A stretch of 57,350 nucleotides of DNA. It comes from Nitrospirota bacterium (GTDB lineage Bacteria; Nitrospirota; Thermodesulfovibrionia; Thermodesulfovibrionales; JdFR-88). Numbering within the stretch: position 1 is the stretch's first letter; every line of letters begins with the position of its first letter. The position numbers were made by a program, and so were the translations under genes. The notes below the pieces were generated by a model. It ran no database searches, had not been told where the DNA came from, and was given only the letters and a program-made list of their open reading frames with translations. Shown one piece after another: positions 15,266 through 24,706 of the stretch. The stretch lies in contig JAJYJB010000004.1 in NCBI GenBank assembly GCA_021789735.1, forward strand, positions 1 through 57,350. Reading direction: 5' to 3'.

Positions 15266-17560
15266 ATGGAATCATATTTTAAAAAAAGTTACGGGGTCGA
15301 TGATGCGGGGCTTGGTCTTGCGCCAAACGCCTTAAAGGTGCTTGAAAAGCGCTACCTCAAGAAGAACGAGGAAGGCGAGGTGGTGGAGACGGCGGAGGAG
15401 CTCTTCCGCAGGGTTGCCGGTTTCATTGCCGGGGCGGACAGGCAATACGGGGCGGGCGAGGAGGAAACAGGCGCGCTGGCCGGGGAGTTCTACCGCCTGA
15501 TGACCGGGCTCCGCTTTCTGCCCAATAGCCCAACCCTTATGAACGCGGGCAGGAGGCTCGGGCAGCTCTCGGCCTGTTTCGTCCTGCCGGTGGCCGACTC
15601 CATGGAGTCCATCTTCGATGCCGTAAAGAACGCGGCGATCATACACAAGTCAGGCGGCGGGACGGGGTTTTCCTTCTCCAGGCTCCGCCCCAGCGGGGAC
15701 GTGGTCGGCTCCACCAAGGGGGTGTCCTCGGGGCCCGTCTCCTTCATGACCGTGTTCGACACCGCCACGGAGGCGGTGAAACAGGGTGGCACCAGAAGGG
15801 GCGCGAACATGGGGATGCTTTCCGTCGACCACCCGGACATCCTGCCCTTCATAGGGTGCAAGGACGTGAACACGAAGCTTAACAACTTCAATATATCGGT
15901 GGCGATAACCGACGGCTTCATGACCGCCCTGCAGGAAGGCGGAGAATACGAGCTGGTCAACCCCCGCACGAACAAGGTCGTAAAAAAGATAAGCGCAAGG
16001 GAGGTGTTCGACCGCATCGTGGACCACGCGTGGGGCAATGGGGAGCCTGGCGTGGTGTTCATAGACCGGATAAACGACTCCAACCCCACGCCCAACACCG
16101 GCAGGATCGAAAGCACGAACCCCTGCGGGGAACAGCCGCTTCTGCCTTATGAGTCCTGCAACCTGGGGTCCATCAACCTGTCGCTCATGGTGAAAGACGC
16201 TGAGGTGGACTGGGACGAGCTTGCCCGCACCACCCGCCTTGCCGTCCACTTCCTGGACAACGTTATAGACATGAACAAATATCCCCTTCCCGAGATAGAG
16301 CGGATGACCAAGGCAAACAGGAAGATAGGCCTTGGCGTGATGGGCTGGGCGGACATGCTCATCAAGCTGGGGCTCCCATACGACTCTCCAAAGGCCCTGG
16401 AGCTTGCCCAGGAGATCATGGGCTTCATAAGGCGGAACGCCATGGAAGAGTCCCATCTGCTTGCCGGAGAGCGGGGGGCCTTCTCCAATTACATCGGCAG
16501 CGCCCGGGAAGGGTCCCCTGTCAGAAACGCGACTGTCACCACGATAGCCCCCACGGGCACCCTTTCCATACTGGCGGGGTGCTCCTCGGGCATAGAGCCG
16601 CTCTTTGCGGTCTGCTACGTAAGGAACGTAATGGAGGGCACGAAGCTCATAGAGGTAAACCCTCTTTTCGAAGAGATCGCCAAAAAGCGCGGCTTCTGGT
16701 CCAGGGACCTTATGGAGCGCATCGCGGAGGCGGGCAGCATACACGGTTTTGACGAGATACCAAAAGACGTTAAGCAGCTCTTTGTGACCGCCCACGACAT
16801 CACTCCTGAGTGCCACATACGCATGCAGGCCGCCTTCCAGCAGCACGTGGACAACGCCGTATCGAAAACGGTGAACTTCCCCAAAGAGGCCACAAGGAAA
16901 GACGTCGAGGACGTTTACCTGCTTGCGTACAGCCTTGGCTGCAAGGGGGTAACCGTTTACAGGGACGGCTCCAGGGAGGGCCAGGTGCTCTCCACAGGGA
17001 AAAAAGAAAAGGCGGAAGAGGCGGCCGTCAACCAACAGGCCAGGGCCGACGCCTCGAAGATCGCCCCGCGGAAACGCCCCGATTCCCTGCGCGGCACGAC
17101 AAGGCGCATGTACACGGGGTGCGGGCGCATATATGTGACCATAAACGAGGACTCCGAGGGCCATTTCTTCGAGCTTTTCACCTCCATGGGAAAGGCCGGC
17201 GGATGCGCCGCAAGCCAGTCCGAGGCGCTTGGCAGGCTCATATCCCTTGCGCTGCGCTCCAACCTCAGCCATGAGGAGATAATAAAGCAGCTAAAGGGCA
17301 TCTCCTGCCACCAGCAGGTATGGGGGGCGGGCGGAAAGGTCCTCTCCTGCTCGGATGCCATAGCGAAGGCCCTGGAGCAGTACCACATGAAAGAGGCCGA
17401 TGGCAACGGCAATGGCAATGGGAACGGCAAAAAGAAGGACAAGGGCCTGATCTACGAAGAGACAATGCTTATCGGCGCATGTCCTGAGTGCGGCAGCTCC
17501 GTGGAGCACGAAGGGGGCTGCGCGGTCTGCCATAATTGCGGGTTCACCCGCTGCTCCTGA
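15266..17560 (+). CDS. nrdJ: adenosylcobalamin-dependent ribonucleotide reductase (class II)
   Basis: NrdJ reduces ribonucleotides to deoxyribonucleotides using a radical from coenzyme B12, with or without oxygen. Of 764 residues, the core shows HKSGGGTGFSFSRLRP (about 130-145), KQGGTRRGANMGML, STNPCGEQPLLPYESCNLG (about 283-301) and TTIAPTGTLSILAGCSSGIE. The C-terminus has a glycine/asparagine linker and then CPECG and CHNCG, the usual redox/zinc cysteines. No ATP-cone is seen at the N-terminus. GGGAGGGGG at 15247-15255 supports the start. NrdR boxes upstream indicate dNTP-responsive repression. Confidence 0.96.
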   Translation: MESYFKKSYGVDDAGLGLAPNALKVLEKRYLKKNEEGEVVETAEELFRRVAGFIAGADRQYGAGEEETGALAGEFYRLMTGLRFLPNSPTLMNAGRRLGQLSACFVLPVADSMESIFDAVKNAAIIHKSGGGTGFSFSRLRPSGDVVGSTKGVSSGPVSFMTVFDTATEAVKQGGTRRGANMGMLSVDHPDILPFIGCKDVNTKLNNFNISVAITDGFMTALQEGGEYELVNPRTNKVVKKISAREVFDRIVDHAWGNGEPGVVFIDRINDSNPTPNTGRIESTNPCGEQPLLPYESCNLGSINLSLMVKDAEVDWDELARTTRLAVHFLDNVIDMNKYPLPEIERMTKANRKIGLGVMGWADMLIKLGLPYDSPKALELAQEIMGFIRRNAMEESHLLAGERGAFSNYIGSAREGSPVRNATVTTIAPTGTLSILAGCSSGIEPLFAVCYVRNVMEGTKLIEVNPLFEEIAKKRGFWSRDLMERIAEAGSIHGFDEIPKDVKQLFVTAHDITPECHIRMQAAFQQHVDNAVSKTVNFPKEATRKDVEDVYLLAYSLGCKGVTVYRDGSREGQVLSTGKKEKAEEAAVNQQARADASKIAPRKRPDSLRGTTRRMYTGCGRIYVTINEDSEGHFFELFTSMGKAGGCAASQSEALGRLISLALRSNLSHEEIIKQLKGISCHQQVWGAGGKVLSCSDAIAKALEQYHMKEADGNGNGNGNGKKKDKGLIYEETMLIGACPECGSSVEHEGGCAVCHNCGFTRCS

Positions 17561-17636
17561 GCGCTTAAGGCAGGCGGGGGAATAAGGACCGGGGAGGGTC
17601 TTTTCCCCCGGGGGAGTGTAAGGTAAAACTTCAGAA

Positions 17637-18092
17637 ATGGGGGGGCAAATGAGATCCGTGCACCGGGCTTGCATCTGCTACCTTGCCGGCAGGTTGATAT
17701 TGGGCCGGGACGCCGCAGCCATATACGACTGCAGCCTTGGCGGGCACATCGATACGGCGGAGATGCTCAGGGAAAACGACATCACGCTGCTTGAGGCTAG
17801 ACCCCCGCTTAAAGACCAGGCCGCCTCCGGCGGGCAGGCGGCGGCCGGGTGTTCCCTCTACAACTCCCGCTCCGGCGAGATATACCTGGACATCACCAAA
17901 AACAAAAACACCTTCAAGGCTTACTCCTCGGCCGGTTCCTCCCTGTTCATGGGCAAGGCAGGCGGCAACCTGGTTGCCGTGTATGACTACAGGGAAAAGC
18001 GCTTCTTCAAATACAGGTTCTGCTCAGCCTGGAAGGCAGTCACGGCATGCGGACCCTTCTGCCGCGACTGCGCCACCCCGTCAGCCTTTTGA
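17637..18092 (+). CDS. hypothetical protein
   Basis: The 151-residue protein is not recognised. It is cysteine-rich (nine cysteines), with a central YNSRSGEIYLDI and SSLFMGKAGGNLVAVYDYR that look like beta strands. No signal peptide or membrane segment is clear. The start could be the ATG at 17637 or at 17649. A frame 100 bases further in, at 17737, overlaps it but has proline/arginine-rich content of a shadow. The gene is in the same direction as nrdJ and the following lipoprotein. Confidence 0.6.
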   Translation: MGGQMRSVHRACICYLAGRLILGRDAAAIYDCSLGGHIDTAEMLRENDITLLEARPPLKDQAASGGQAAAGCSLYNSRSGEIYLDITKNKNTFKAYSSAGSSLFMGKAGGNLVAVYDYREKRFFKYRFCSAWKAVTACGPFCRDCATPSAF

Positions 18093-18174
18093 GACGCTCC
18101 TGAAAAAAAGAGCGGGCGCCGGAACGCCCCGGCAGGGAAATGCCAATGCGGAGGAAAAGTGCTAGCATTGGGCT

Positions 18175-18672
18175 ATGAGAAGGCGTTTTTTATTTTTTTT
18201 ATTTCCGGCTCTCCCCTGCCTGCTTGCGCTCCTGCTTTCCTCCTGCGTGAAGGGACAGCTCTTCACGAGCTATTCGACGTATGAGGCGCCGCTAAGCGGC
18301 CCTTATACCTTCCTGCTTTATACGGGCGTCTATGAGGCTCAGACCGGCAAAGTAATCATCATGTATCCGGAGCGGGGGGCCTACACGTTCAGGCCCTACG
18401 TGCCCGCCCGCTACGGATGGCAAACCATTGAAGGCGTGCCCGGAGATGCCGCCATGAGCGAGGCGGGACGCATCCTTCGGGTGAAGGACATACGCACACT
18501 GCGGGTGCAGGCCATCATGCACGAGGGTAATCCGGTGGGCTACCAGGTAAGCCCTCCGACAAAGCCTCCGGGCTATGACATTTCAAGCTATTACGAGATA
18601 AGCTATTTCCTGACGAAGGGGAAAGTGGTTGACGTCCAGATACTGCCATCTCCCACATATCGCGGCTATTGA
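18175..18672 (+). CDS. predicted lipoprotein, paralogue of the gene at 20484
   Basis: The 165-residue protein has a lipoprotein signal: basic MRRRF, a hydrophobic stretch and lipobox LSSC (Cys24). The mature part is rich in tyrosine and strands, with GNPVGYQVSPP near 130. It shares order and several motifs (VGYQV versus IGYEI, then SYYEISYFL versus DTSYWLKGKG) with the lipoprotein at 20484-21035. Function is unknown; the likely location is the inner face of the outer membrane. Confidence 0.75.
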   Translation: MRRRFLFFLFPALPCLLALLLSSCVKGQLFTSYSTYEAPLSGPYTFLLYTGVYEAQTGKVIIMYPERGAYTFRPYVPARYGWQTIEGVPGDAAMSEAGRILRVKDIRTLRVQAIMHEGNPVGYQVSPPTKPPGYDISSYYEISYFLTKGKVVDVQILPSPTYRGY

Positions 18673-18826
18673 GCCCTCAGTGGGACAAAGCAAAAAACCG
18701 GAAACAAAACAAAAACAACAAAAAATGCGTGGACAAGCGGAGGCCCGCTGACTAAAAAAAAGCGCCCCAGGTGGAAAAAGGCCCCCGCGAAGCAGAGAAA
18801 AAAGGTGTCCCGCGAAGGAGGCCCCC

Positions 18827-18961
18827 ATGAACGTTCATTTTCATGCGGTTTTTGCGCTGGTGATAGGGATATTGATCCTTCTTATGCCCAGGCTCCTCAA
18901 TTACCTGGTTGCAGTTTACCTGATCGTCATAGGCATACTCGGGCTCGTGTACCGCTTTTAG
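18827..18961 (+). CDS. DUF3096 small membrane protein
   Basis: An ATG at 18827, placed 5 bases after GAAGGAGG (18814-18821), opens 44 codons. They encode one long hydrophobic hairpin-like stretch with LILLMPRLLNYLVAVYLI near the middle. That stretch is characteristic of the DUF3096 family of tiny inner-membrane proteins. Function is unknown. It lies in an otherwise empty 400-base gap before the DedA gene. Confidence 0.85.
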   Translation: MNVHFHAVFALVIGILILLMPRLLNYLVAVYLIVIGILGLVYRF

Positions 18962-19072
18962 CGCGCTTCGGGCAACGGAGCTAAAGGTGACAGGCCGCTC
19001 CGGAGGGAGGCCCCGGACATCCTCTTCCGGTTTCCTATAGCCCTCCGCCTGTGCTATCTTAGTTGACACGCT

Positions 19073-19693
19073 ATGCCTGTGCTTGCGAGTTTCAAAGATC
19101 CGCTACCGTATATAATGGCACATTTTCCGGCGGCCGGGCTCTTTATCCTCCTTGTTCTTGGGGGACTGGGGCTGCCGTTTCCGGAGGACGCCACCCTCAT
19201 CCTTTGCGGCGTCCTCATCGCCACGGGCGTAGTCAAGCCGCTGGCCGGGCTTGTCGCAAGCTATGCAGGCCTCATCTCGATGGATTTTTTCCTCTTCCAC
19301 ATCGGGAAGAAATACGGGACAAAGGTCACAGGCTCAAAAAGGTTCAGCAAGATACTCACGCAGGAGCGCCTGGCGAAGCTGGAGCAGAAGTTCAACAGGT
19401 GGGGAATATTTTTCCTCCTCATAGGCAGGCAGCTTGTGGGCCTGCGGGCGCAGATATTCCTTGCCTGCGGCACCTTGCGCATGTCCTCGCTTAAGTTCCT
19501 GGCGGCGGACATGGCCTCCGCGCTGGTCTCCATGTCCATTATGGTGGGCATCGGATACGCCGGAGGAAACAGCATAAACTCGCTTGCCGGGAACATCCAC
19601 AGGATAGGGGACGCGGCCGTGGTGCTGGTGGTCGCCTTCATCTTTTTCTTTTTCTTCTACAAATACGTGAAACGCGGGCGGACCCCCGGCTGA
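19073..19693 (+). CDS. DedA-family inner-membrane protein
   Basis: The 206-residue protein has the DedA/SNARE-associated layout: LGGLGLPFPEDATLILCG near residues 22-40, a re-entrant region, GRQLVGLRAQIFLACG (about 122-137) and a last membrane segment (about 176-196). Family members move undecaprenyl phosphate or phospholipids between membrane leaflets. It begins with ATG at 19073 with no visible Shine-Dalgarno; TATCTT at 19055-19060 could be a -10 for a very short leader. Confidence 0.9.
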   Translation: MPVLASFKDPLPYIMAHFPAAGLFILLVLGGLGLPFPEDATLILCGVLIATGVVKPLAGLVASYAGLISMDFFLFHIGKKYGTKVTGSKRFSKILTQERLAKLEQKFNRWGIFFLLIGRQLVGLRAQIFLACGTLRMSSLKFLAADMASALVSMSIMVGIGYAGGNSINSLAGNIHRIGDAAVVLVVAFIFFFFFYKYVKRGRTPG

Positions 19694-19809
19694 TAAAAAT
19701 GGGACGAGAGAGAAAAGCCGGACGGGGAAAAGCCGCTGGCATTTTCCGGAAAGCCTGATAAAATTCCTATCAAGGGGAAACGGAACACGCTAAAGGAGAA
19801 AAAAACGCG

Positions 19810-20487
19810 TTGGAACGAAAAAGGGAAGGCAAAGGGTGTCCTGCCTCAAAAACGGAGGAAACAGCAAAGACCGAAGCAGGCTTGAGAGGGGCAGGAAAAA
19901 CAAAAAATAAAGCCAAAACTGAAAAACTCCGGGTCCAGGCGTTGGCCATATCCCTCCTTTTTATGGTCCTCGTATTAACAACCGCCAGGAAGAGCGGCGC
20001 AGCAGAGACGATGGAGGCATCAGACATGGCGCAGACCGCAACGAAAAAAATGGAGATAAAGAGCCCTTCTTTCGCGGCAGGCGGGAACATCCCGGCGCGG
20101 TTCAGCTGCAGGGGCGATGACGCAAACCCTCCGCTTGTCTTTGAGAACGTGCCGGCTGGGACCAAGTCGCTGGCCCTCATAGTGGACGACCCCGATGCTC
20201 CCGGGGGGACCTGGGTCCATTGGGTGATGTGGAACATACAGCCGGACACCGGCAGGATAGAGACAGACTCCGCCCCGCGAGGCGCGGTGCAGGGAGTAAA
20301 CAGCTGGGGCAGGACAGGTTATGGCGGGCCCTGCCCGCCGTCGGGGACGCACCATTATCATTTCAAGCTTTACGCGCTGGACACAAAACTCCCGCTTGGT
20401 CCTTCAAGCGGAAAACCGGAGCTCGTGGCCGCAATGCAGGGACATATCCTGGCGCATTCGGAGGTCATCGGGCTGTTCAGTAAATGA
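19810..20487 (+). CDS. YbhB/YbcL family (PEBP, Raf kinase inhibitor-like) protein, exported
   Basis: The 225-residue protein has a basic N-terminal extension (1-45), one hydrophobic segment (about 46-62, LAISLLFMVLVLTTA) and then a PEBP domain (about 80-225). The ligand-site motifs are DDPDAPGGTWVHWV and GPCPPSGTHHYHFKLYAL. The long lysine-rich lead before the membrane segment is unusual for a signal peptide. The start is TTG at 19810 with AAAGGAG. The last codons overlap the next lipoprotein by four bases, so the two are coupled. The ligand is unknown. Confidence 0.88.
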   Translation: MERKREGKGCPASKTEETAKTEAGLRGAGKTKNKAKTEKLRVQALAISLLFMVLVLTTARKSGAAETMEASDMAQTATKKMEIKSPSFAAGGNIPARFSCRGDDANPPLVFENVPAGTKSLALIVDDPDAPGGTWVHWVMWNIQPDTGRIETDSAPRGAVQGVNSWGRTGYGGPCPPSGTHHYHFKLYALDTKLPLGPSSGKPELVAAMQGHILAHSEVIGLFSK

Positions 20488-21035
20488 AGGGGCTGCGGCG
20501 CCTCCCAGCCGGGCTGGCAGCCGTGCTGCTCGCCCTGTCTTTCGGCCTGCAGGCCTGCGTCTTCGGGCCAAGGCTCAAGGTGGAGCCGGGAGGACAGGTC
20601 CAAAACAAAACCATTCGCTATGACCTTATCCTTTACGGAGACAGGTACTACGAAGACCTCCACACCGTTGCCATATTGGGTATCGAGGGGAGCCATTACA
20701 AGATCGTCCCTTACGCCCCGAAGTTTGAATACACCGTTGTACGGAATGTGGGCGGGGCAAGGGCAATGGAGACCGCCGTCCGTTTCTTTGAAGACACAAA
20801 CCCCAACTTCACGGGGACCATGTTATCAAGGATATTGGGCCCGGACGGCGACGTCATAGGGTACGAGATAAAACCCCTTTATCAGCCTTTCGTCTACGGG
20901 ATGAGCGATATACTGGACACGAGCTACTGGCTTAAGGGAAAAGGGACCGTGCTCGCGTGGATAAGGCTCAAGGCCTCCATAAACAGGGGCGGCGGGGGGC
21001 AGGAAAGCGATAGACCGGAAGGAATGGGAAAATAA
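20484..21035 (+). CDS. predicted lipoprotein, paralogue of the gene at 18175
   Basis: The 183-residue protein has a signal ending in lipobox LQAC (Cys25). Its mature domain contains ILYGDRYYEDLHTVAIL and GDVIGYEIKPLYQPF, lining up with the lipoprotein at 18175-18672. It is coupled to the PEBP gene by a four-base overlap. Function is unknown. Gene order suggests a shared envelope role with DedA and the PEBP protein. Confidence 0.75.
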   Translation: MKGLRRLPAGLAAVLLALSFGLQACVFGPRLKVEPGGQVQNKTIRYDLILYGDRYYEDLHTVAILGIEGSHYKIVPYAPKFEYTVVRNVGGARAMETAVRFFEDTNPNFTGTMLSRILGPDGDVIGYEIKPLYQPFVYGMSDILDTSYWLKGKGTVLAWIRLKASINRGGGGQESDRPEGMGK

Positions 21036-21041
21036 AAAAAT

Positions 21042-22232
21042 TCAGCCGGCCACCAGGAAAGCGCATTTGAGGTATCCGGTCTCAGGCATCGAAAGCAGCA
21101 CCGGATGGTCCCTGCCCTGGAAGCGCAGCTCAAGCAGGCTTATCTTTCTGCCTTCGGCCTGCCTTTGCGCGGCCTCTCTGAGCATATCGAGGAACTCCTG
21201 CTGCCCCAGGTGCCAGGAGCAGGAGGAAGTTGCCAGCAGCCCGCCGGGCCTTAAAAGCCGCATGCACATCCCGTTTAAGGCCGTATAGGCCTTCACAGCC
21301 TCTTTCAGTTTTTTCCCGCTCTTGACGAAAGCGGGCGGGTCCAGGACTATGAAGTCATATTTTTTATTTTTGTCATCTCCGACGTCCCTTAACATTTCCT
21401 TCAAAAAATCAAAGACGTCCGCCCTGGCAAACGCCATCTTCCCCGACAGTCCGTTCAGCTCCGCATTCCTTCTTGCCATGCCCAAGGCCTTTTCCGACTC
21501 GTCAACGCAAGTGACCTCTTCCGCCCCGGCGCGGGCAAGGTGCACGCCCCACCCTCCAGCGTATGAAAAGAGGTCAAGCCCGCTGCCTCCCTGCACAAGC
21601 CTTCCAAGAGCGGCCCTGTTTTCGCGCTGGTCCAGGAAAAAACCCGTTTTTTGCCCCTCAAGCGGGTCCACCTCAAAAAACACGCCCTCCTCCTCTATTA
21701 CAGGCAAAGGCGCAAGCTGCCCTTTTACCACCTCCTTGTAGAGCGGCATCCCCTCGAGCGTCCGCATGCGGCTGTCATTCCTGAGGACTATCGCCCTGGG
21801 CGAAAAAAGGCTGTCCAGGCAGCCCAGGACCGCCTCCTTCATGGCCTCCATCCCGGCGGTCAGCATCTGCACCGCCAGCACATCGCCATACTTGTCCACT
21901 ATAAGGCCGGGCAGGCGATCGGACTCGCTGTAGATGAGCCTGAAGGCGGAAGCGCCCCTGACAAAAAACCTCTCCCGGAAACGGGCAGCGGCAAGCATGC
22001 GTTTCCTGAAAAACTCCGCGTCTATTTCCTCCCTCTGCCTGGTCAGGACGCGGACGGAGATGAGGCTCTGGGGGTTCACATATCCCACCCCAAGAAAATT
22101 GTCCCTGGCGTCGTAGAGCTCCACAAGCTGGCCGGGCGCAAAACCTGCCGGGCTCTGGGCAAGCTCGTTCGAAAAGACCCACTGATGGCCCGCAAGCAGT
22201 CTTTTTGTCTTTGCTACCCTGATGCGCTCCAT
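21042..22232 (-). CDS. class I rRNA methyltransferase, RlmI-like
   Basis: The 396-residue protein joins an N-terminal PUA RNA-binding domain (about 1-80, HQWVFSNEL) to a SAM-dependent methyltransferase domain. The latter has DLFSYAGGWGVHLA (motif I, about 216-229) and VLDPPAFVKSG (motif IV, about 300-310). RlmI methylates C1962 of 23S rRNA; the exact base here is inferred. A longer frame begins at 22364, but the ATG at 22232 overlaps the previous stop as TGATG and matches family N-termini, so I chose it. It ends a three-gene minus-strand unit with the NorQ/NorD pair. Confidence 0.88.
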   Translation of the reverse strand: MERIRVAKTKRLLAGHQWVFSNELAQSPAGFAPGQLVELYDARDNFLGVGYVNPQSLISVRVLTRQREEIDAEFFRKRMLAAARFRERFFVRGASAFRLIYSESDRLPGLIVDKYGDVLAVQMLTAGMEAMKEAVLGCLDSLFSPRAIVLRNDSRMRTLEGMPLYKEVVKGQLAPLPVIEEEGVFFEVDPLEGQKTGFFLDQRENRAALGRLVQGGSGLDLFSYAGGWGVHLARAGAEEVTCVDESEKALGMARRNAELNGLSGKMAFARADVFDFLKEMLRDVGDDKNKKYDFIVLDPPAFVKSGKKLKEAVKAYTALNGMCMRLLRPGGLLATSSCSWHLGQQEFLDMLREAAQRQAEGRKISLLELRFQGRDHPVLLSMPETGYLKCAFLVAG

Positions 22233-24706
22233 CAGGCCGTGAGCCTCCTGTATATCTCCGGTATCCGGCCGGGCAGTTTGCTTACGTTGTCTATCAGGAT
22301 GTAATTTGCGGCCCCGTACATATGGGGAAGGTAGGAGCGCGCCTCCTTGTCTATGGTGATGCAAAAAGGATGGAGCCCGCGCTCCCTGGCCTCCATGAGC
22401 GCCTTCCTTGTGTCCTCCACCCCGTAATCGCCCTTGTAGGCGTCATAGTCCTCCGGCTTGCCGTCGCTAAGTACGATGAGGAGCCTGGTCCTCGCCCCGG
22501 TCTTCTCCAGTATCGAGTTCGCGTGTCTTATGGCCGGTCCCATCCTTGTATAGTCCTTCGGGTCTACCCCCGCTATCCTCTTTTTTACCGCCTGACCCAA
22601 TGCCTCATCAAAGCTCTTTATCCTGTAGAAATCGCACCTGCTCCTAGTCATGCCCGAAAACCCGTAGATGGCATACCTGTCCCCAAGCGCCTGAAGGGCC
22701 TCGCACATTAGCACAAGGGACTCTTTTTCCGCCTGGTTTACCCATCCCTTTGTCGAGCCGCTCATGTCCAGAAGAAAAAGCGCGGCTATGTCCCGCTCCT
22801 TCCGCTCGTACCTGACGAAGAGGTCTTCCCCGAAAGGGACAAGCCCGGCCTTCATGTCCGCAACCGCCTCCACCATGGCGTCCATGTCTATGTCGTCACC
22901 GTCCATCTGGCGGCGGAGCAGTTTCGGCTCCCGCCTGAGGAGCTCAAATTTGTTCCTGAGCGCGGTGACATATCCTCCGTATCTCTTGAGCGTCTGCTCG
23001 ACGAATGGCCCGTGCCCCGCATGCACGTCCTGTTCGTAAAGGGTGCACCAGCCCCTTCTGTACCCGCCGCGCCGGTAGTCCCATTCATCGTATTTGATGG
23101 TCTTTTTTGTTTCCACCCCGGAGCTGTCCTCCTCCGCGGACCCATCCGCTCTCTCTTCCGGAAAATCAGAAAGCCTGTAGACGTGCCTGCCGCCGGCAGC
23201 GGCCCCGTCAACCAGGACACCTCCGGGCACCGGGCTGCCCCCGGACAGGGCCATTTTCAGGAGCTCATCCTCAAGTTCCATGAGCCTGCCCCTTATAAGC
23301 AGGTAAGTCCTCCCCGGCTCGGCATGGCGGAAAGGGGCGCGTTTGTTCTTGCCTTGCCTGCCAGGCTCCGGCAGGACATCCGGCATCTCCATTATCTTTG
23401 TGACGACCCCTTCGAACTTCCTTTGCATGGCAAGCTGCCTTGCGTACGCCTCCCTGGCCACCTCGTCAGGCCTTATGCGGCCGATAAAAAGCAGGTCAGG
23501 CGGTTCGTACCTGCCTTCGGTGAAAGAAGAAAACATCCGGACAAGATCAAAAACCGCCCGCGCAGACTCCCCGGCATTTTTGAAGCCCCTGGCCTTCCGC
23601 CAGGCACCCAGGGCCGCCCCGTCCATGGACAGCCTGTAAGGGGCTCCTTCCGCCCCTTCCGCAAGATAGAGCTCAAAGAGGCGTTCGATAAAAGCCTCCT
23701 TCTGCGACATGCTTGCCACTGACAGTGGCCTTCTTTCCAGAAGAAGCAGCCTCATTGCCTTTGCTCTCTCAAAAAGCCCCGGCGCTTCCTTCTTCAAAAA
23801 GGAATCCAGCCTTATGGATTCAAGGATGTTGTAGAGGTCCGCGGCAAAAAGGTCCCCACCCTTGAAAGCGGCAAAAAAGCGCTCAAGACGGCCCTCCGGG
23901 CCTCCAAAAAAATCAAAATCCCCTCCAAGATCCGCTGGCGGCCGGCCTTCAGTCAGGGGAAGGCCTTCAAGCGGCGGGGCCAGAGTGCCTCCGGCGGCCT
24001 GCGCCCACTTGTGGGCCGCCATCAGCCTGTATAAAAACAGGTTGTCCATGGCGGCGCAAAACAAATCCAGCGTTTCGGGCAGGTATATGGTGGAGGAGTC
24101 CGTGTAGCAGGGTCCTTTGGGGCCGGACGCCCGGATGCGCAGGTCCATTCCCGAGATGCCCTTCAGGTATAGTTCCAGCCTGGATGAGACACTGTCCAGC
24201 TTCACCGCGGAGTTTTTAAAAAATATCCTCTCCAGGTCCTCCGCCCCGCTCCCTGAGATAAAACTCACCGCCTGCTGGAGGCCTGAGGAATCAAGGAGGT
24301 CAAAGGCCCTGGACAGCCAGGCCTCAAGCTGGGCCACCGGCAGCACCGCCTGCGCGCTTCTGATATGCCCGAGTGTCCTTTCAACCAGGTTGGAGCCTGT
24401 GTTTGAAAGCTGGCAGCAAAGGGCCGCCACCTTCCGCGAGATGTCCCCGAACGCGTCGATCTGGCCAAGAAGCGCCTCTATCTCCGCTTCATCGAAAAAG
24501 TTGAACCTGAGGTTCCTGGCCAGCTCCTCTTTCAGGCAGGCATAATCCCTCTCCTTCCCGCCCGCGTTTTCTGCTTTTTCCCTTTCCGTCTTGTTTTGCC
24601 CTGGACTCTCCGGACAGGAGGAGGTGCACACTTCAGGCTGCCGGCCTTTTGATGCCTTCTCCGGCGCCTTGGAAAGAGAGGTTTTCTGCCCTCCGTTTTT
24701 TCCCAT
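22232..24706 (-). CDS. VWA-domain protein, NorD/CbbO family
   Basis: The 824-residue protein carries a C-terminal von Willebrand A domain (about 640-820) with an intact MIDAS motif DMSGSTKGW and later VLSDGKPEDYD. Its long N-terminal part (about 60-600) is poorly conserved. NorD/CbbO proteins work with a MoxR-type ATPase to activate metalloenzymes such as NO reductase or Rubisco. No nor or cbb structural gene is present, so the client is unknown. It overlaps the ATPase gene by TGATG, a sure sign of joint function. Confidence 0.87.
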   Translation of the reverse strand: MGKNGGQKTSLSKAPEKASKGRQPEVCTSSCPESPGQNKTEREKAENAGGKERDYACLKEELARNLRFNFFDEAEIEALLGQIDAFGDISRKVAALCCQLSNTGSNLVERTLGHIRSAQAVLPVAQLEAWLSRAFDLLDSSGLQQAVSFISGSGAEDLERIFFKNSAVKLDSVSSRLELYLKGISGMDLRIRASGPKGPCYTDSSTIYLPETLDLFCAAMDNLFLYRLMAAHKWAQAAGGTLAPPLEGLPLTEGRPPADLGGDFDFFGGPEGRLERFFAAFKGGDLFAADLYNILESIRLDSFLKKEAPGLFERAKAMRLLLLERRPLSVASMSQKEAFIERLFELYLAEGAEGAPYRLSMDGAALGAWRKARGFKNAGESARAVFDLVRMFSSFTEGRYEPPDLLFIGRIRPDEVAREAYARQLAMQRKFEGVVTKIMEMPDVLPEPGRQGKNKRAPFRHAEPGRTYLLIRGRLMELEDELLKMALSGGSPVPGGVLVDGAAAGGRHVYRLSDFPEERADGSAEEDSSGVETKKTIKYDEWDYRRGGYRRGWCTLYEQDVHAGHGPFVEQTLKRYGGYVTALRNKFELLRREPKLLRRQMDGDDIDMDAMVEAVADMKAGLVPFGEDLFVRYERKERDIAALFLLDMSGSTKGWVNQAEKESLVLMCEALQALGDRYAIYGFSGMTRSRCDFYRIKSFDEALGQAVKKRIAGVDPKDYTRMGPAIRHANSILEKTGARTRLLIVLSDGKPEDYDAYKGDYGVEDTRKALMEARERGLHPFCITIDKEARSYLPHMYGAANYILIDNVSKLPGRIPEIYRRLTA

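Noticed and set aside
15650..17272. 540-codon open frame antisense to nrdJ
   Set aside because: It is the mirror of a strongly recognised gene in GC-rich codons; its protein is Arg/Gly/His-rich with no family likeness and no ribosome site.
17737..18165. Alternative frame overlapping the hypothetical gene at 17637
   Set aside because: Its protein is Pro/Arg/Thr-rich, as shifted frames of GC-rich genes are; the 17637 frame has balanced strand-like content.
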